A stretch of 64,000 bases of DNA from Chloroflexota bacterium (GTDB taxonomy: Bacteria; Chloroflexota; Dehalococcoidia; Lucifugimonadales; UBA3495), in the NCBI GenBank assembly GCA_009837355.1, contig VXTR01000061.1, positions 1-64,000 on the forward strand, read 5' to 3'. A program made the translations under genes and the position numbers. The notes below the pieces were generated by a model. The model did no database searches and was not told the origin of the DNA. It was given only the letters and a program-made list of their open reading frames with translations. Positions 7,894 through 16,819 of this stretch are shown piece after piece (the first letter of the stretch is position 1; every line of letters begins with the position of its first letter).

Positions 7894-9054
7894 ATGACTG
7901 ATAAGGCAGAAGCATACCGGATACTGGTAGTTGACGATGAGCCCGACGTCGAACCACTGGTTTTGCAGCGGATGCGGCGCAGCATACGGTCGGGCCAGTA
8001 CCAGTTCGTGTTTGCTCAGAACGGGGTGGAGGCGCTCCAGAAGCTGGAACAGGACACCGACATCGACATGGTGCTGTCGGACATCAATATGCCGCAGATG
8101 GACGGGCTTTCGCTGCTGGAGCGTATACCGGAGGTGGCGCCGGATACCCGTTCGGTAATCATCTCGGCCTACGGCGATATGAAGAACATCCGGTCCGCGA
8201 TGAACCGCGGGGCCTTCGACTTCGTCACCAAGCCGCTGGATTTCGACGACCTGCGGGTGACCATTGAACGAACACTGAACAATCTGGCCGCGTGGCGAGA
8301 GGCCGAGTCGTCGCGAGTGCGCCTGGCCGCTATTGAGAATGAACTGGACGTTGCCAGCAAAATGCAGCAGAGCATTCTGCCTACGGAGTTCCCGACCACC
8401 GATAATTTCGAAGTTTTTGGAAACATGACGCCGGCCCGGGAAGTCGGGGGCGACTTTTTTGACATATTCAACCTGGAGAACGGCTGCATTGGCCTGGCCA
8501 TTGCCGACGTTTCCGGCAAGGGGGTTCCCGCCGCACTCTTCATGATGGCCAGCCGTACCCTGCTCAAAGGCTCGGCCATCGGCCTCAACGACCCGGGCAG
8601 GGTGCTTCAGGAAGTTAACGACCTGCTCTACGACGACAATGACGCGATGATGTTCGTAACGGTGTTGTACGCGGTGTACGACCCGGCGACTCGCGAGTTG
8701 ACCTACGCCAACGGCGGCCACAACTTGCCGGTGATCGTGCACGCCGACGGCAGCAACACCGTAATGCCGAGCACTAACGGCATCGCCCTGGGCATTCTGG
8801 ACGGCGGTGAGTATGAGCAGAGCAGCATCACCTGCGCGCCCGGCGACACGGTAGTTTTGTACACGGACGGCGTAACCGAGGCCATCAACGTGGGCGAGGA
8901 AGAGTTCGGGATGGAACGGCTGCAGGGAATCTTCACGTCGGCCCCGGGGGATTGCCGCACTGCGGTTGAAGCGGTCTTCGACGCGGTGAGCGACTTTGCC
9001 GGTGAAGCGCCGCAGTTTGATGACATCACCTGCCTGGCGCTACGGGTGAAGTGA
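7894..9054 (+). CDS. Response regulator with PP2C-type (SpoIIE/RsbU-like) phosphatase output
   Basis: 386 residues from ATG 7894 (GGAGG eight bases upstream; an earlier in-frame codon at 7837 has no such site). The receiver domain occupies about 8-125, with D14/D15, phospho-acceptor D63 in VLSDINMP, S91 and K113 in VTKP. A helical linker (about 125-165) leads to a PP2C domain with GGDFFD (D186) and AIADVSGKG (D204), then a YTDGVTEA motif carrying further metal ligands. Phosphorylation of the receiver should switch the phosphatase acting on the STAS protein. The histidine kinase at 10799 in the same operon is the obvious upstream kinase. This RR-PP2C architecture is established in stress-sigma control; the pairing here is inferred from gene order. 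Confidence 0.93.
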   Translation: MTDKAEAYRILVVDDEPDVEPLVLQRMRRSIRSGQYQFVFAQNGVEALQKLEQDTDIDMVLSDINMPQMDGLSLLERIPEVAPDTRSVIISAYGDMKNIRSAMNRGAFDFVTKPLDFDDLRVTIERTLNNLAAWREAESSRVRLAAIENELDVASKMQQSILPTEFPTTDNFEVFGNMTPAREVGGDFFDIFNLENGCIGLAIADVSGKGVPAALFMMASRTLLKGSAIGLNDPGRVLQEVNDLLYDDNDAMMFVTVLYAVYDPATRELTYANGGHNLPVIVHADGSNTVMPSTNGIALGILDGGEYEQSSITCAPGDTVVLYTDGVTEAINVGEEEFGMERLQGIFTSAPGDCRTAVEAVFDAVSDFAGEAPQFDDITCLALRVK

Positions 9055-9063
9055 GGTCATACC

Positions 9064-9477
9064 ATGAGCCAATCGGTGTCTCTGACCATTCCTTCCGAAA
9101 TGGACCAGTTGGAGCGCATTACCGCCGCGGTAGAAGAATTTGCCGAGCGGGATGACTGGCCCCCGGACCTGACCTTCAAAGTTCACCTGGTTCTGGACGA
9201 GTTGAGCGTGAACGTGGTGAACTACGGGGGCGGCGCGAGTGAAATCGAAGTGTCGCTGGCCGCGGATGCGGACGTGGTGAGAGTGGAGATTGCCGACGAC
9301 GGACAGCCTTTTGACCCGCTTCACGAAGCGCCCGAGCCCGACATCGACGCTCCATTGGAAGAGCGGCCAATCGGAGGACTGGGCATTTACCTGGTGCGCG
9401 AGATGATGGACGAACTGCATTACAGCCGGGAGAACGGCAGAAACCGGCTGGCAATGGTCAAGCGTAAGAACGGATGA
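9064..9477 (+). CDS. RsbW/SpoIIAB-like anti-sigma factor serine kinase (HATPase_c_2)
   Basis: 137-residue GHKL ATPase. N-box E46 and N50 in LDELSVNVVN, G1 box around D78-D79-G80 (IADDGQPFDP), and G2 box GGLG at 104-107 are all present, so ATP binding and kinase activity are expected. In the known mechanism it either sequesters a sigma factor or phosphorylates the STAS antagonist. It starts 9 bases after the phosphatase gene with a GAGGT site, and its stop overlaps the start of the next gene (ATGA at 9474-9477), so translation of kinase and binding protein is coupled. Confidence 0.92.
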   Translation: MSQSVSLTIPSEMDQLERITAAVEEFAERDDWPPDLTFKVHLVLDELSVNVVNYGGGASEIEVSLAADADVVRVEIADDGQPFDPLHEAPEPDIDAPLEERPIGGLGIYLVREMMDELHYSRENGRNRLAMVKRKNG

Positions 9478-10802
9478 GGCTTGCACCCGGATTGTCAACA
9501 GGCCGGCTGTCCTGGCTCACCGCAATCATCGCCATCACGATAGCCCTGGGCCTGATCGCCTGCCAGCCGGCCGCGCCGGATGCCAGCGGGCCGCCCGAAT
9601 CCACCCCTGAGCCGACGGCGGAGGGAGACAATCCCCAACAGACGGTGGCAGCGACCACCAACGCGCCCGCCTCCGGAACGCCGGGCGTGTTTGCCGACCG
9701 TGTAGTTTTCGGCCAGTCAGCGGCCTTCAGCGGTCCGGCGAGTCAACTGGGCATCGGGATGAACCTGGGCATAGCGGCGGCCTTCGCCGAGGCTAATCGG
9801 AACGGCGGAGTGCAGGGCCGCCAGTTGGAACTGGTGACCCTTGACGACACCTACGAGCCGGAACTGGCCGTCATCAACACCACCCGGCTCATTGCGGAGG
9901 ACCGGGTTTTTGCGCTGATTGGCGCAGTGGGCACGCCCACGTCCCGCTCGGCGACCCCGGTGGCGCTGGCGGCAGGCGTTCCTTACATCGCGCCCTTCAC
10001 CGGCGCAGCATTTCTGCGGGACGCGGAGAGCCTGCCCAACGTAATCAACATGCGCGCCTCCTACAACCAGGAGACGGAAGAAATGGTCCAGCGGTTGACC
10101 ACCGACCTGGATTTGGACCGGATTGCGATCATGTACCAGGAGGATTCCTTCGGCCGCGCCGGGCTGAACGGAGCGCTGGCCGCGTTGTCCAAGCGGGGTA
10201 TGGAGCCGGCAGCGGTGGGGCTGTATCCGCGAAACACCACGGCGGTGAAGACCGGGCTGTTGGACTTGAAGCAGGGCAATCCGGAGGGGGTGATCCTGGT
10301 CGGGGCCTACCGTCCGCTGGCGGAGTTGATTGCGTGGGCCCGCCACATCGGCGTGGACTGGGAGTTTATCAACATTTCCTTCGTGGGCAGCAACGCGCTG
10401 GCCGAAGAACTGGGCCGTTTGGACCCCGAACATGGCGCCGGCGTTTTCGTGACCCAGGTAGTGCCATTCCCACACGACGACTCAACGCCGGTGGTGGCCG
10501 CATATCACCGGGCTTTGGTGGAGTATGACCCGGAAGCAATTCCCGGGTTCGTTTCCCTGGAGGGTTATCTGGCGGGGCGCCTGGCCATCGCCGGGCTGGA
10601 ACGCTGCGGCCAGAATCCCGACCGGGAGTGCTTCCTGGCGGGCTTGCGCAGTTCCGAACCTATCAATCTCGACGGGTTCGAACTCCATTATGGTGAGGGC
10701 GACAACCAGGGATCGGATACGGTTTTCCTGACGATGATCGACGAGGAGGGAAATTATATTCCCCTGGACCGGCTTGACGAACGCGGGAGGACTGGCAGAT
10801 GA
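9474..10802 (+). CDS. Lipoprotein periplasmic ligand-binding protein, branched-chain amino acid/LivJ type (Peripla_BP_6)
   Basis: 442 residues. A hydrophobic signal segment ends in a lipobox LIAC with C30, followed by a Pro/Thr/Ala-rich tether (about 31-68). From about 70 on it is a type I binding protein: VVFGQSAAFSGPASQLG, then GVQGRQLELVTLDDTYEPE, FALIGAVGTPTS and IAIMYQEDSFGRAG. Members bind amino acids, urea, amides or aromatic acids. No permease or ATPase of this class is nearby. The gene overlaps both neighbours by ATGA junctions, the RsbW-like kinase before it and the histidine kinase after it. The likeliest job is therefore to present a ligand to that kinase, as TorT does for TorS; this is inference from context. 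Confidence 0.88.
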   Translation: MRLAPGLSTGRLSWLTAIIAITIALGLIACQPAAPDASGPPESTPEPTAEGDNPQQTVAATTNAPASGTPGVFADRVVFGQSAAFSGPASQLGIGMNLGIAAAFAEANRNGGVQGRQLELVTLDDTYEPELAVINTTRLIAEDRVFALIGAVGTPTSRSATPVALAAGVPYIAPFTGAAFLRDAESLPNVINMRASYNQETEEMVQRLTTDLDLDRIAIMYQEDSFGRAGLNGALAALSKRGMEPAAVGLYPRNTTAVKTGLLDLKQGNPEGVILVGAYRPLAELIAWARHIGVDWEFINISFVGSNALAEELGRLDPEHGAGVFVTQVVPFPHDDSTPVVAAYHRALVEYDPEAIPGFVSLEGYLAGRLAIAGLERCGQNPDRECFLAGLRSSEPINLDGFELHYGEGDNQGSDTVFLTMIDEEGNYIPLDRLDERGRTGR

Positions 10803-13120
10803 CGGATCGATTGAAGAGACTGCTGGAATATCGCTACCGCATTTCGGCGCAATTGTACCTGGCGCTGGGCGGCGCGGTAGCTCTGACCTTTGCCGCCAGT
10901 TTGGTGGGCTGGTTCTCCTTTAACCAGGTAGGCGAGGCGCAGAACCGAGTAAATGAGGGCAGCGTGCCCGAGCTGGCGGCGGCGTTCGACGTGGCGCAAT
11001 ACAGCCAGGCTCTGGTGGCATCGGCGGACACGCTGACGTCGGCAACGACGCCCGAGGACGTGGCTCGAGTGGGCGACGAAATCGCCGTCGCGCACCAATC
11101 GTTCCGGGAACAGTTGGCAGTTTTGGAAAGCAAGGGCGGCGAGGCTGAGCGGTTTGAGCGTATTAACACTTACTCCACCGCACTGATTGACAACATTGCC
11201 GGCTTGAACAGCGGGATGTGGCAAAGCTTCACGTTGAACGAACAACTGGACGAAGTGCAAGCCGGGCTGGAAAGCCTCACTGGGGAACTGGACGGCATCA
11301 TCGTGCCGGAGATCGACCGTCAGTTCTTTTATCTCCAAACCGGGCACACCGAGTTGGACCAACCCCAAGCGCTCCGCGCGGACCATATTTCCGAGGATGA
11401 GCAGGCCCGGTATCGCTACCTGGCCGAATTGCAGTCCAACGCCAAGATTGCGATTCAACTGCTGGCCAGCGCGTCTATTGTGTCGGACAGTTCTCTAATC
11501 GAACCTTTCCGGGAAAGATTCGAGTCTTCCGCCAACAACATCCGAAGCAACCTTTCCCACCTCCGCGGCACACCGCTGCACGATGAACTGGAACCCATTT
11601 TCAACCGGCTGCTGGAGTTGGGACTGGGGCAGCAGAACGGATTTAACCTGCAGGCAAGGCAGCTGGAGCTGGAAAGACGCCAGCAACAGCTGCTGGACAA
11701 TAACCACGACATAGCGGTGTTGCTGGTGGACGAGGTGGACGCTCTCGTCAACGGCGCCGAAGCTGGGGCGCAGGAGGCAACCCACGCCTCGGCCCAGGCG
11801 ATTCTCACCGGTCGCACGCTGCTGCTGGCCATCAGCTTCGTCAGCATCGGCGGCGCCTTGCTCATTGCGTGGCTGTACGTGGGCCGGGTGCTGCTGCGCC
11901 GGCTGGAACTGATCGCCGGCTGGATGCGCAGCCTGGCCGCCGGCGACCTGGACACCCGGGTTGAAGTCGGCGGGCGGGATGAAGTGGCCGAAATGGCCGC
12001 GGCCCTGGAGGTGTTCCGCCACAACGCTCAGGAAGCCATACGCCTCAACCTGGTTGAAGAACTGGCCCAGGAACTGGAAGGCAAGAACGTCGAGCTGGAG
12101 GGCATCAACGCGCGGCTGGACAGCCAGAACCACGAACTGGACAGCAAGAACGCCGAGCTGGAAAACGTCAACGCGCGACTGGACAGCCAGAACCACGAAC
12201 TGGACAGCAAGAATCACGAGTTGGAAGAGGCCATGACCAACCTGGCGGCGGCCCAGGACCGCATCGTGGCGCAGGAAAAGCTGGCTTCGCTGGGTGAGCT
12301 GACCGCCGGCGTGGCCCACGAAATCAGGAACCCGCTGAACTTCGTCAAGAACTTCTCCGAGTCTTCCACGGAACTGTTGGAAGAGATGCAGGAAACCATC
12401 GACGAAAGCGAAGACGGCAAGCTGGACGAAGAGCAGCTGGGCCTGATCAAGGATATTTTTGACGACCTGAACGAAAACCTGGAACGCATTCGCACCCACG
12501 GGGAACGGGCCAACCGTATCGTGCAGGATATGCTGATGATGGGACGCGAGTCGGTGACCCGTGAGATGACCAACATCAACAACCTGCTGGATGAACACGC
12601 GCGGCTGGCCTATCACAGCGCCCGGGCGTTGGACTCGGAGTTCCAGCTGGACTTGCAATATGACTTCGAGGAAATGGATGACATCGAGGTGAACCCGCGG
12701 GATGTTGGCCGTCTCTTCCTCAACATGGTCAGCAACGCCTGTTACGCCACCGACGAAAAACGCCGGCACCTGCTGGAGGCCGACCCCAACAGCAGCTATA
12801 TGCCGACGCTGCTGCTCGCCACCCGGAGGGGAGAAGAACAGGTTGAAGTGCGCATCCGCGACAACGGCAGCGGAATGCCCGAAGACATCGTTGAAAAGAT
12901 TTTCAACCCGTTTTTCACCACCAAACCCACCGGCCAGGGCACCGGCCTGGGCCTCTCCATCTGCAACGACATCATCCGCGAACACGGCGGCGTCATCGAG
13001 GTTGAGTCGCAACCGGACGAGTTCACGGAAATGGTCATCAGCCTGCCCCTGGCTTTGCCGGATACCCCGGTGGTAGAGGACTTGCTGGACGATGCTGATG
13101 GGGACGATGACGACGATTAG
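10799..13120 (+). CDS. Membrane histidine kinase, TorS-like sensor with HAMP and long repeat coiled coil
   Basis: 773 residues. One membrane segment at about 18-41, a roughly 295-residue helical periplasmic domain starting GWFSFNQVGEAQNRVNEGSVPEL-like (TorS sensor pattern), and a second membrane segment at about 340-363. Then come HAMP (about 363-415), a coiled coil with two near-identical 21-residue repeats (431-472), HisKA with H507 in VAHEIRNPLNF, and a HATPase domain with FLNMVSNACYAT, a DNGSGMP box and TGLGLS. The C-terminus is a run of acidic residues. The start overlaps the binding-protein stop (ATGA), so the two are co-translated. It should sense the liganded binding protein and phosphorylate the RR-PP2C of the same operon. 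Confidence 0.93.
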   Translation: MTDRLKRLLEYRYRISAQLYLALGGAVALTFAASLVGWFSFNQVGEAQNRVNEGSVPELAAAFDVAQYSQALVASADTLTSATTPEDVARVGDEIAVAHQSFREQLAVLESKGGEAERFERINTYSTALIDNIAGLNSGMWQSFTLNEQLDEVQAGLESLTGELDGIIVPEIDRQFFYLQTGHTELDQPQALRADHISEDEQARYRYLAELQSNAKIAIQLLASASIVSDSSLIEPFRERFESSANNIRSNLSHLRGTPLHDELEPIFNRLLELGLGQQNGFNLQARQLELERRQQQLLDNNHDIAVLLVDEVDALVNGAEAGAQEATHASAQAILTGRTLLLAISFVSIGGALLIAWLYVGRVLLRRLELIAGWMRSLAAGDLDTRVEVGGRDEVAEMAAALEVFRHNAQEAIRLNLVEELAQELEGKNVELEGINARLDSQNHELDSKNAELENVNARLDSQNHELDSKNHELEEAMTNLAAAQDRIVAQEKLASLGELTAGVAHEIRNPLNFVKNFSESSTELLEEMQETIDESEDGKLDEEQLGLIKDIFDDLNENLERIRTHGERANRIVQDMLMMGRESVTREMTNINNLLDEHARLAYHSARALDSEFQLDLQYDFEEMDDIEVNPRDVGRLFLNMVSNACYATDEKRRHLLEADPNSSYMPTLLLATRRGEEQVEVRIRDNGSGMPEDIVEKIFNPFFTTKPTGQGTGLGLSICNDIIREHGGVIEVESQPDEFTEMVISLPLALPDTPVVEDLLDDADGDDDDD
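12089..12214 (+). repeat. Two tandem 63-bp repeats encoding a 21-residue heptad unit
   Basis: Inside the histidine kinase, units 12089-12151 and 12152-12214 encode near-identical 21-mers containing NARLDSQNHELDSKN, that is three heptads each. A partial unit (HELEEAM) follows. They lengthen the signalling helix between HAMP and HisKA by whole heptads, so helix phase is kept. Confidence 0.9.
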
Positions 13121-13125
13121 ACGTA

Positions 13126-13791
13126 ATGAGTTCGGCGATGGAAATGCGGATTGAGCAGGTGCTGGTGGGGCCGCCCCATGAAGGCGACGCCGGCGAGGGG
13201 CTGGTACTGCGCACCAGTCGGGGCGACATACCCGCCATTCGGCACGCCGCTCCCGAAACCACCCGTGGCGTCATCTGGGTTTGCGGAGCCCGCGGCGGGT
13301 TTGGCGGGCCGGCATCCGGCCTCTACGCCGAGCTGTCCGAGGAATTCGCCGGCCAGGGCATCACCTCCCTGCGGATGGACTACCGGCATCCCAACAACAT
13401 CCAGGAGTGCGCCCTTGACCTGCTGGCCGGCGTCAACTTCCTGCGGGCCACCGGCTACGGGCCGGCAGTGGTGGTGGGGCATTCCTTTGGCGGCGCGGTA
13501 GTGATCGCCGGCGCGGCGTTCAGCGACCACGTTGCCGGCGTGGTGTCGCTGTCGCCGCAAACCTACGGCGCGCAGGGCGCGGGGATGCTGTCGCCGACGC
13601 CGCTGCTGGTGGTGCATGGCAAGGCGGACACCCGGCTGCCCTTCTCGTGCGCCGTAGCGATACACGATTGGGCCAAAGAGCCGCGGGAACTGGTGCTTTA
13701 CGAGGGCGCGGAACACCGCCTGGATGAATGCCGCACCGAGCTGATGGACCTGCTGCGGGAATGGATACCGGCCAGGCTGACGGCGCAGTAA
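13126..13791 (+). CDS. Alpha/beta hydrolase (dienelactone hydrolase-like fold)
   Basis: 221 residues with a complete catalytic triad: nucleophile S120 in GHSFGG, acid D168 in VVHGKADTRLP and H197 in GAEHRLDE. It is small and lacks a lid domain, like soluble esterase/DLH-type enzymes. It begins five bases after the histidine kinase stop on the same strand, so it is probably the last gene of the signalling operon. Whether it acts on a ligand related to the sensor is unknown. Three in-frame ATGs lie close together (13126, 13138, 13144); the first is used here. Confidence 0.85.
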   Translation: MSSAMEMRIEQVLVGPPHEGDAGEGLVLRTSRGDIPAIRHAAPETTRGVIWVCGARGGFGGPASGLYAELSEEFAGQGITSLRMDYRHPNNIQECALDLLAGVNFLRATGYGPAVVVGHSFGGAVVIAGAAFSDHVAGVVSLSPQTYGAQGAGMLSPTPLLVVHGKADTRLPFSCAVAIHDWAKEPRELVLYEGAEHRLDECRTELMDLLREWIPARLTAQ

Positions 13792-13796
13792 CCGTT

Positions 13797-14723
13797 TCAG
13801 GGATTGCCGCTAACGTAGGGCTTCAAGGCAGCGTAAATAACGTCGTTGATCGGCGTCGGCGCACCGGCGGCTTCTCCAGCGCGCACCACGGCGCCGTTGA
13901 GGGCCTCCAACTCCAGCGGCCGGCCGGCCACCAGGTCGGCGTGCATGGACGCGCGCATCGCGCCCCGGGACTGGTCCATGTAGTCAAAGGTCCTGTCCAC
14001 CACGTCCGGCGCAAGATTCACGCCCGAGGCGCGGCCGGCGGTTTCAATTTCTTCCAGGCAGGCGCGGACGATTTTGCGCCATTCGGGACGGGGCAGCAAA
14101 TCGCGCAGGAACTCCCGGGCCAGCGAGGTTACACCGGCCATGGTGGCGATGAACAGGAATTTCGTCCACAGGGCTAGGTCGATGTCATCGGACGCTTCCG
14201 CCTCCACATCGGCGTCCCGGAAGGCGGCGCAAATCTGCTCCGCGCGCTGTGAGTGCTGCGGCGGGCTGCCCCTGGTTCCGCCGGTGACGACGCGCACGAC
14301 GCGGCCGGCCTGCTGAAACACGCCCGGCTCCAGGCGGCTGGCCTCGATGTAGGCTGCGCCGGGCAGCATGACGGCGTCGGGGAACTGTTCCACGACGGGC
14401 AGGTAGGAGTCGATGCCGTTCTGCAGGCTCAACACTGCCGTATCGGAGCCAATGAGCGGGGCCATGGCCGGCACGGCGTCAACGTTATGGTAGGTCTTAG
14501 TGGTGAGCAGGGCCAGGTCAACGGGGCCGACGTCCGCCGGGTGGTCGGTGGCGGAGCAGGGCACGGTGAAATCGCCGGCTTCGGTGTGCATCCGCAGGCC
14601 GTCGCCGCGGATGGCGGCCAGGTTTTCGCCGCGGGCGATGAGGGTAACGTCGTGGCCGGCGCGGGCCAGCATACCGCCGAAGTAGCCGCCCATGCTGCCG
14701 GCGCCCATTACTGCAACTTTCAT
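13797..14723 (-). CDS. Ketopantoate reductase family protein (PanE/ApbA-like)
   Basis: 308 residues. Rossmann NADP motif at the N-terminus (VMGAGSMGGYFGG, G7/G9/G12), LIARGE after beta-2, and in the C-terminal helical domain LWTKFLFIA with the lysine at the usual catalytic position. PanE reduces 2-dehydropantoate to pantoate for CoA synthesis. The family also contains many paralogs with other 2-oxoacid substrates, and the asparagine usually following the WxK motif is not seen here, so the specific name is not assigned. It starts two bases after the galU stop, and the two are co-transcribed. Confidence 0.85.
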   Translation of the reverse strand: MKVAVMGAGSMGGYFGGMLARAGHDVTLIARGENLAAIRGDGLRMHTEAGDFTVPCSATDHPADVGPVDLALLTTKTYHNVDAVPAMAPLIGSDTAVLSLQNGIDSYLPVVEQFPDAVMLPGAAYIEASRLEPGVFQQAGRVVRVVTGGTRGSPPQHSQRAEQICAAFRDADVEAEASDDIDLALWTKFLFIATMAGVTSLAREFLRDLLPRPEWRKIVRACLEEIETAGRASGVNLAPDVVDRTFDYMDQSRGAMRASMHADLVAGRPLELEALNGAVVRAGEAAGAPTPINDVIYAALKPYVSGNP

Positions 14724-14725
14724 GC

Positions 14726-15601
14726 TTATTCCAACTCGTCCGCCAACTCTTTAATCAACGCTGCTGCCGCCGCGCGCGTGTCGTCGTCTCGGAGGGCGTA
14801 TTCCAGGGAGGCGCGCAGCAGTCCCATGGGGTTGCCGCCGTCGTAGCGGATGCCCAGGAACTCGCAGGCGTAGAGGGGGGTATCCTCCATCAGCAGGGCC
14901 AGCCCGTCGGTGAGCTGGATTTCGCCGCGGGCGCCGGGGGGCGTGCGCTCCAGGCAGTCGAAAACCGAAGGCGGCAGCAGGTAGCGGCCCACGATGGACA
15001 GATTGGACGGCGCGGTTCCCGGCGGCGGTTTTTCCACCAGCCCACGCACACGGTGTCCGCCGCCACCCACGGGTTCGGCGTCCACCACGCCGTAGTTATG
15101 CACCAGTTCCCATGGCACGCGCTCGACCGCTACGGCAGCAGCGTCGCCGGCGTCGGCCATCCCCGCCATCATCTGCGAGAGCGCGCCCGGCGTGTGGGCG
15201 ATGATGTCGTCGGGCAGGATGACGGCAAAGGGCTCGTCGCCCACGGCGTCACGGGCCGTCAGCACGGCATGGCCCAGGCCCAGCGGCTCCTCCTGAATCA
15301 CGAAGGACACGTTGGCCAGGCGCGCGCCGGAACGTACTTTTTCCAGCAGCTTAACGTCGTCGGCCAGTCGCTCCTCCAAGTCGGGACGGGGACGGAAGTA
15401 GTCGGCGATGCTCTCCTTGCCGTGGGAGGTGATGATGACGACGTCGGTGATGCCGGCCTCGGCAGCCTCGGCCACCACGTACTGCAGCATGGGCCGGTCC
15501 AGGATGGGCAGCAGCTCCTTAGGCACGGAGCGCGTTACCGGCAGAAAGCGAGTGCCCAACCCGGCGGCGGGAATCACGGCTTTGCGGATTGCGGAGAGCA
15601 T
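14726..15601 (-). CDS. galU: UTP-glucose-1-phosphate uridylyltransferase
   Basis: 291 residues making UDP-glucose from UTP and glucose-1-phosphate for exopolysaccharide and glycan synthesis. The nucleotidyltransferase signature is clear: VIPAAGLGTRFLPVTRSVPKE near the N-terminus, FAVILPDD, GLVEKPPPGTAPSN and GEIQLTDGL. The usual TK pair after LP is TR here. The open frame runs on to 15931, but that extension shadows the neighbouring gene. I start at ATG 15601 because the family begins M-x-x-x-x-KAVIPAAG. No clear Shine-Dalgarno precedes it. It is followed directly by the panE-like gene. Confidence 0.93.
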   Translation of the reverse strand: MLSAIRKAVIPAAGLGTRFLPVTRSVPKELLPILDRPMLQYVVAEAAEAGITDVVIITSHGKESIADYFRPRPDLEERLADDVKLLEKVRSGARLANVSFVIQEEPLGLGHAVLTARDAVGDEPFAVILPDDIIAHTPGALSQMMAGMADAGDAAAVAVERVPWELVHNYGVVDAEPVGGGGHRVRGLVEKPPPGTAPSNLSIVGRYLLPPSVFDCLERTPPGARGEIQLTDGLALLMEDTPLYACEFLGIRYDGGNPMGLLRASLEYALRDDDTRAAAAALIKELADELE

Positions 15602-15638
15602 AGCGGGATGATAGCACAAGGTGGGGAGGCGGCCGGCG

Positions 15639-16814
15639 CTATTCCATAGCCCGGGCGTCGGGCAGGCCCAGCATAAACTGGCCGTGGTTTTCGTAGGCCG
15701 TGTCGCTGACCATCTGGTGCTGGGCGGCGGCGTTGATGTCGCGGAGGCACTGCTGCAGTATGCTGGTGGTGAACAGCGCCGACCCGCCGCCGTAGCGGAA
15801 TGCCTGGGACGCCACGTCGGCGGAAACGTCGGTGGTGTAGGTGGCGACGGAGCGCATCTGGGCCTGCAGCGGCGGTGGGGGCGGATGGCCGGCGCAAACG
15901 GCGTCCCAGGCCGCCTCCAGAATCTCGACATTCAAGGCGCGGGCGGCGCGCAGGCGCAGGTCGCATTCGCCCAGGGCGCGCTGCACCACCGGGCGGTTCG
16001 CCAGCAGGTTAGTGGAGTTGTACCCGCGCGTCTTGGCGCCGGCGACCTCGGTGAGGGCGTCGAGGGCACGGCGGCCAACACCCAGCGCGAAAGCCGAATG
16101 TTCGTTGGTGACGAAGCCGGGCCGGCCCAGACGGTACAGCGCACCGCCCCGAATGGGTTCCGTCAGGGTTGAGTCCCAAGCAAAGCGGTGCGGAACGAAC
16201 AGGTCGTCCACCGAGAAGTCGCAGCTGCCGGTGCCGCGCAAACCCATAACCTGCCAGTTATCGTGTACCTTGACCTTGTGCCGGGGCATCGCCACACGGA
16301 GCTGACGCGGGTAGCCGTCGGACGCGCCAGCGACCCGAGCGCCGGCGGAGACCCACTGGGCGTGCTGTATGCCGCTGCCAAACTGCCAGCGTCCGGTGAG
16401 CCGGTAGCCGCCCTCCACCGGCGTTGCGGCGCCCGACGGCGCGGCTGCTCCGGCCACTTTAGGAGGCTGGCCGCCGGGGAAAATCTCCTCAATGGCCTCG
16501 TCGGGCAGGAAGGCTGACAAGCCGCCCAGGCTGGCCGCGCCAATCATCAGGCACCAGCCGGCGGCCGGCTCAATGCGGCTGACGGCCTCCAGCACGTCCA
16601 GCTGGGTTACCGGGTCGGCTTCGGCGCCGCCGAGGACGTGGGGCATCTTGAGGCGCAGCAGCCCGGAGTCGTAGAGCGCGTCCACCGAGGTTGGCGGCAG
16701 GGTGGCGTCCGCTTCGGCGGCCATCGCGCCGGCTTCTAGCGTGTCGCGCACGCTTTCCACCGCGTCCATCAGCACGCGGCGTTTGGCGACGGGGTCGGTG
16801 GGGAAGGAGTTCAC
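15639..16814 (-). CDS. Acyl-CoA dehydrogenase-like flavin monooxygenase (HpaB/HsaA/DszC type)
   Basis: 391 residues of acyl-CoA dehydrogenase fold. The AG..PSG.A..V.GGY.LTGRWQFGSG pattern in the middle domain and the helical C-terminal type-2 domain are characteristic of the class D flavin-dependent hydroxylases (HsaA, DszC and related), which use reduced FMN from a partner reductase. No reductase gene is adjacent. The start is GTG at 16814; a TTG at 16823 overlapping the upstream stop is also possible. It lies a few bases after an LLM-type oxidoreductase on the same strand, so two flavoenzymes are co-expressed. The substrate is unknown. True acyl-CoA dehydrogenase activity is less likely but not excluded. 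Confidence 0.8.
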   Translation of the reverse strand: MNSFPTDPVAKRRVLMDAVESVRDTLEAGAMAAEADATLPPTSVDALYDSGLLRLKMPHVLGGAEADPVTQLDVLEAVSRIEPAAGWCLMIGAASLGGLSAFLPDEAIEEIFPGGQPPKVAGAAAPSGAATPVEGGYRLTGRWQFGSGIQHAQWVSAGARVAGASDGYPRQLRVAMPRHKVKVHDNWQVMGLRGTGSCDFSVDDLFVPHRFAWDSTLTEPIRGGALYRLGRPGFVTNEHSAFALGVGRRALDALTEVAGAKTRGYNSTNLLANRPVVQRALGECDLRLRAARALNVEILEAAWDAVCAGHPPPPPLQAQMRSVATYTTDVSADVASQAFRYGGGSALFTTSILQQCLRDINAAAQHQMVSDTAYENHGQFMLGLPDARAME

Positions 16815-16819
16815 GTCGC

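Noticed and set aside
15602-15931. Upstream extension of galU
   Set aside because: It is the shadow of the HpaB-like gene and lacks family sequence.
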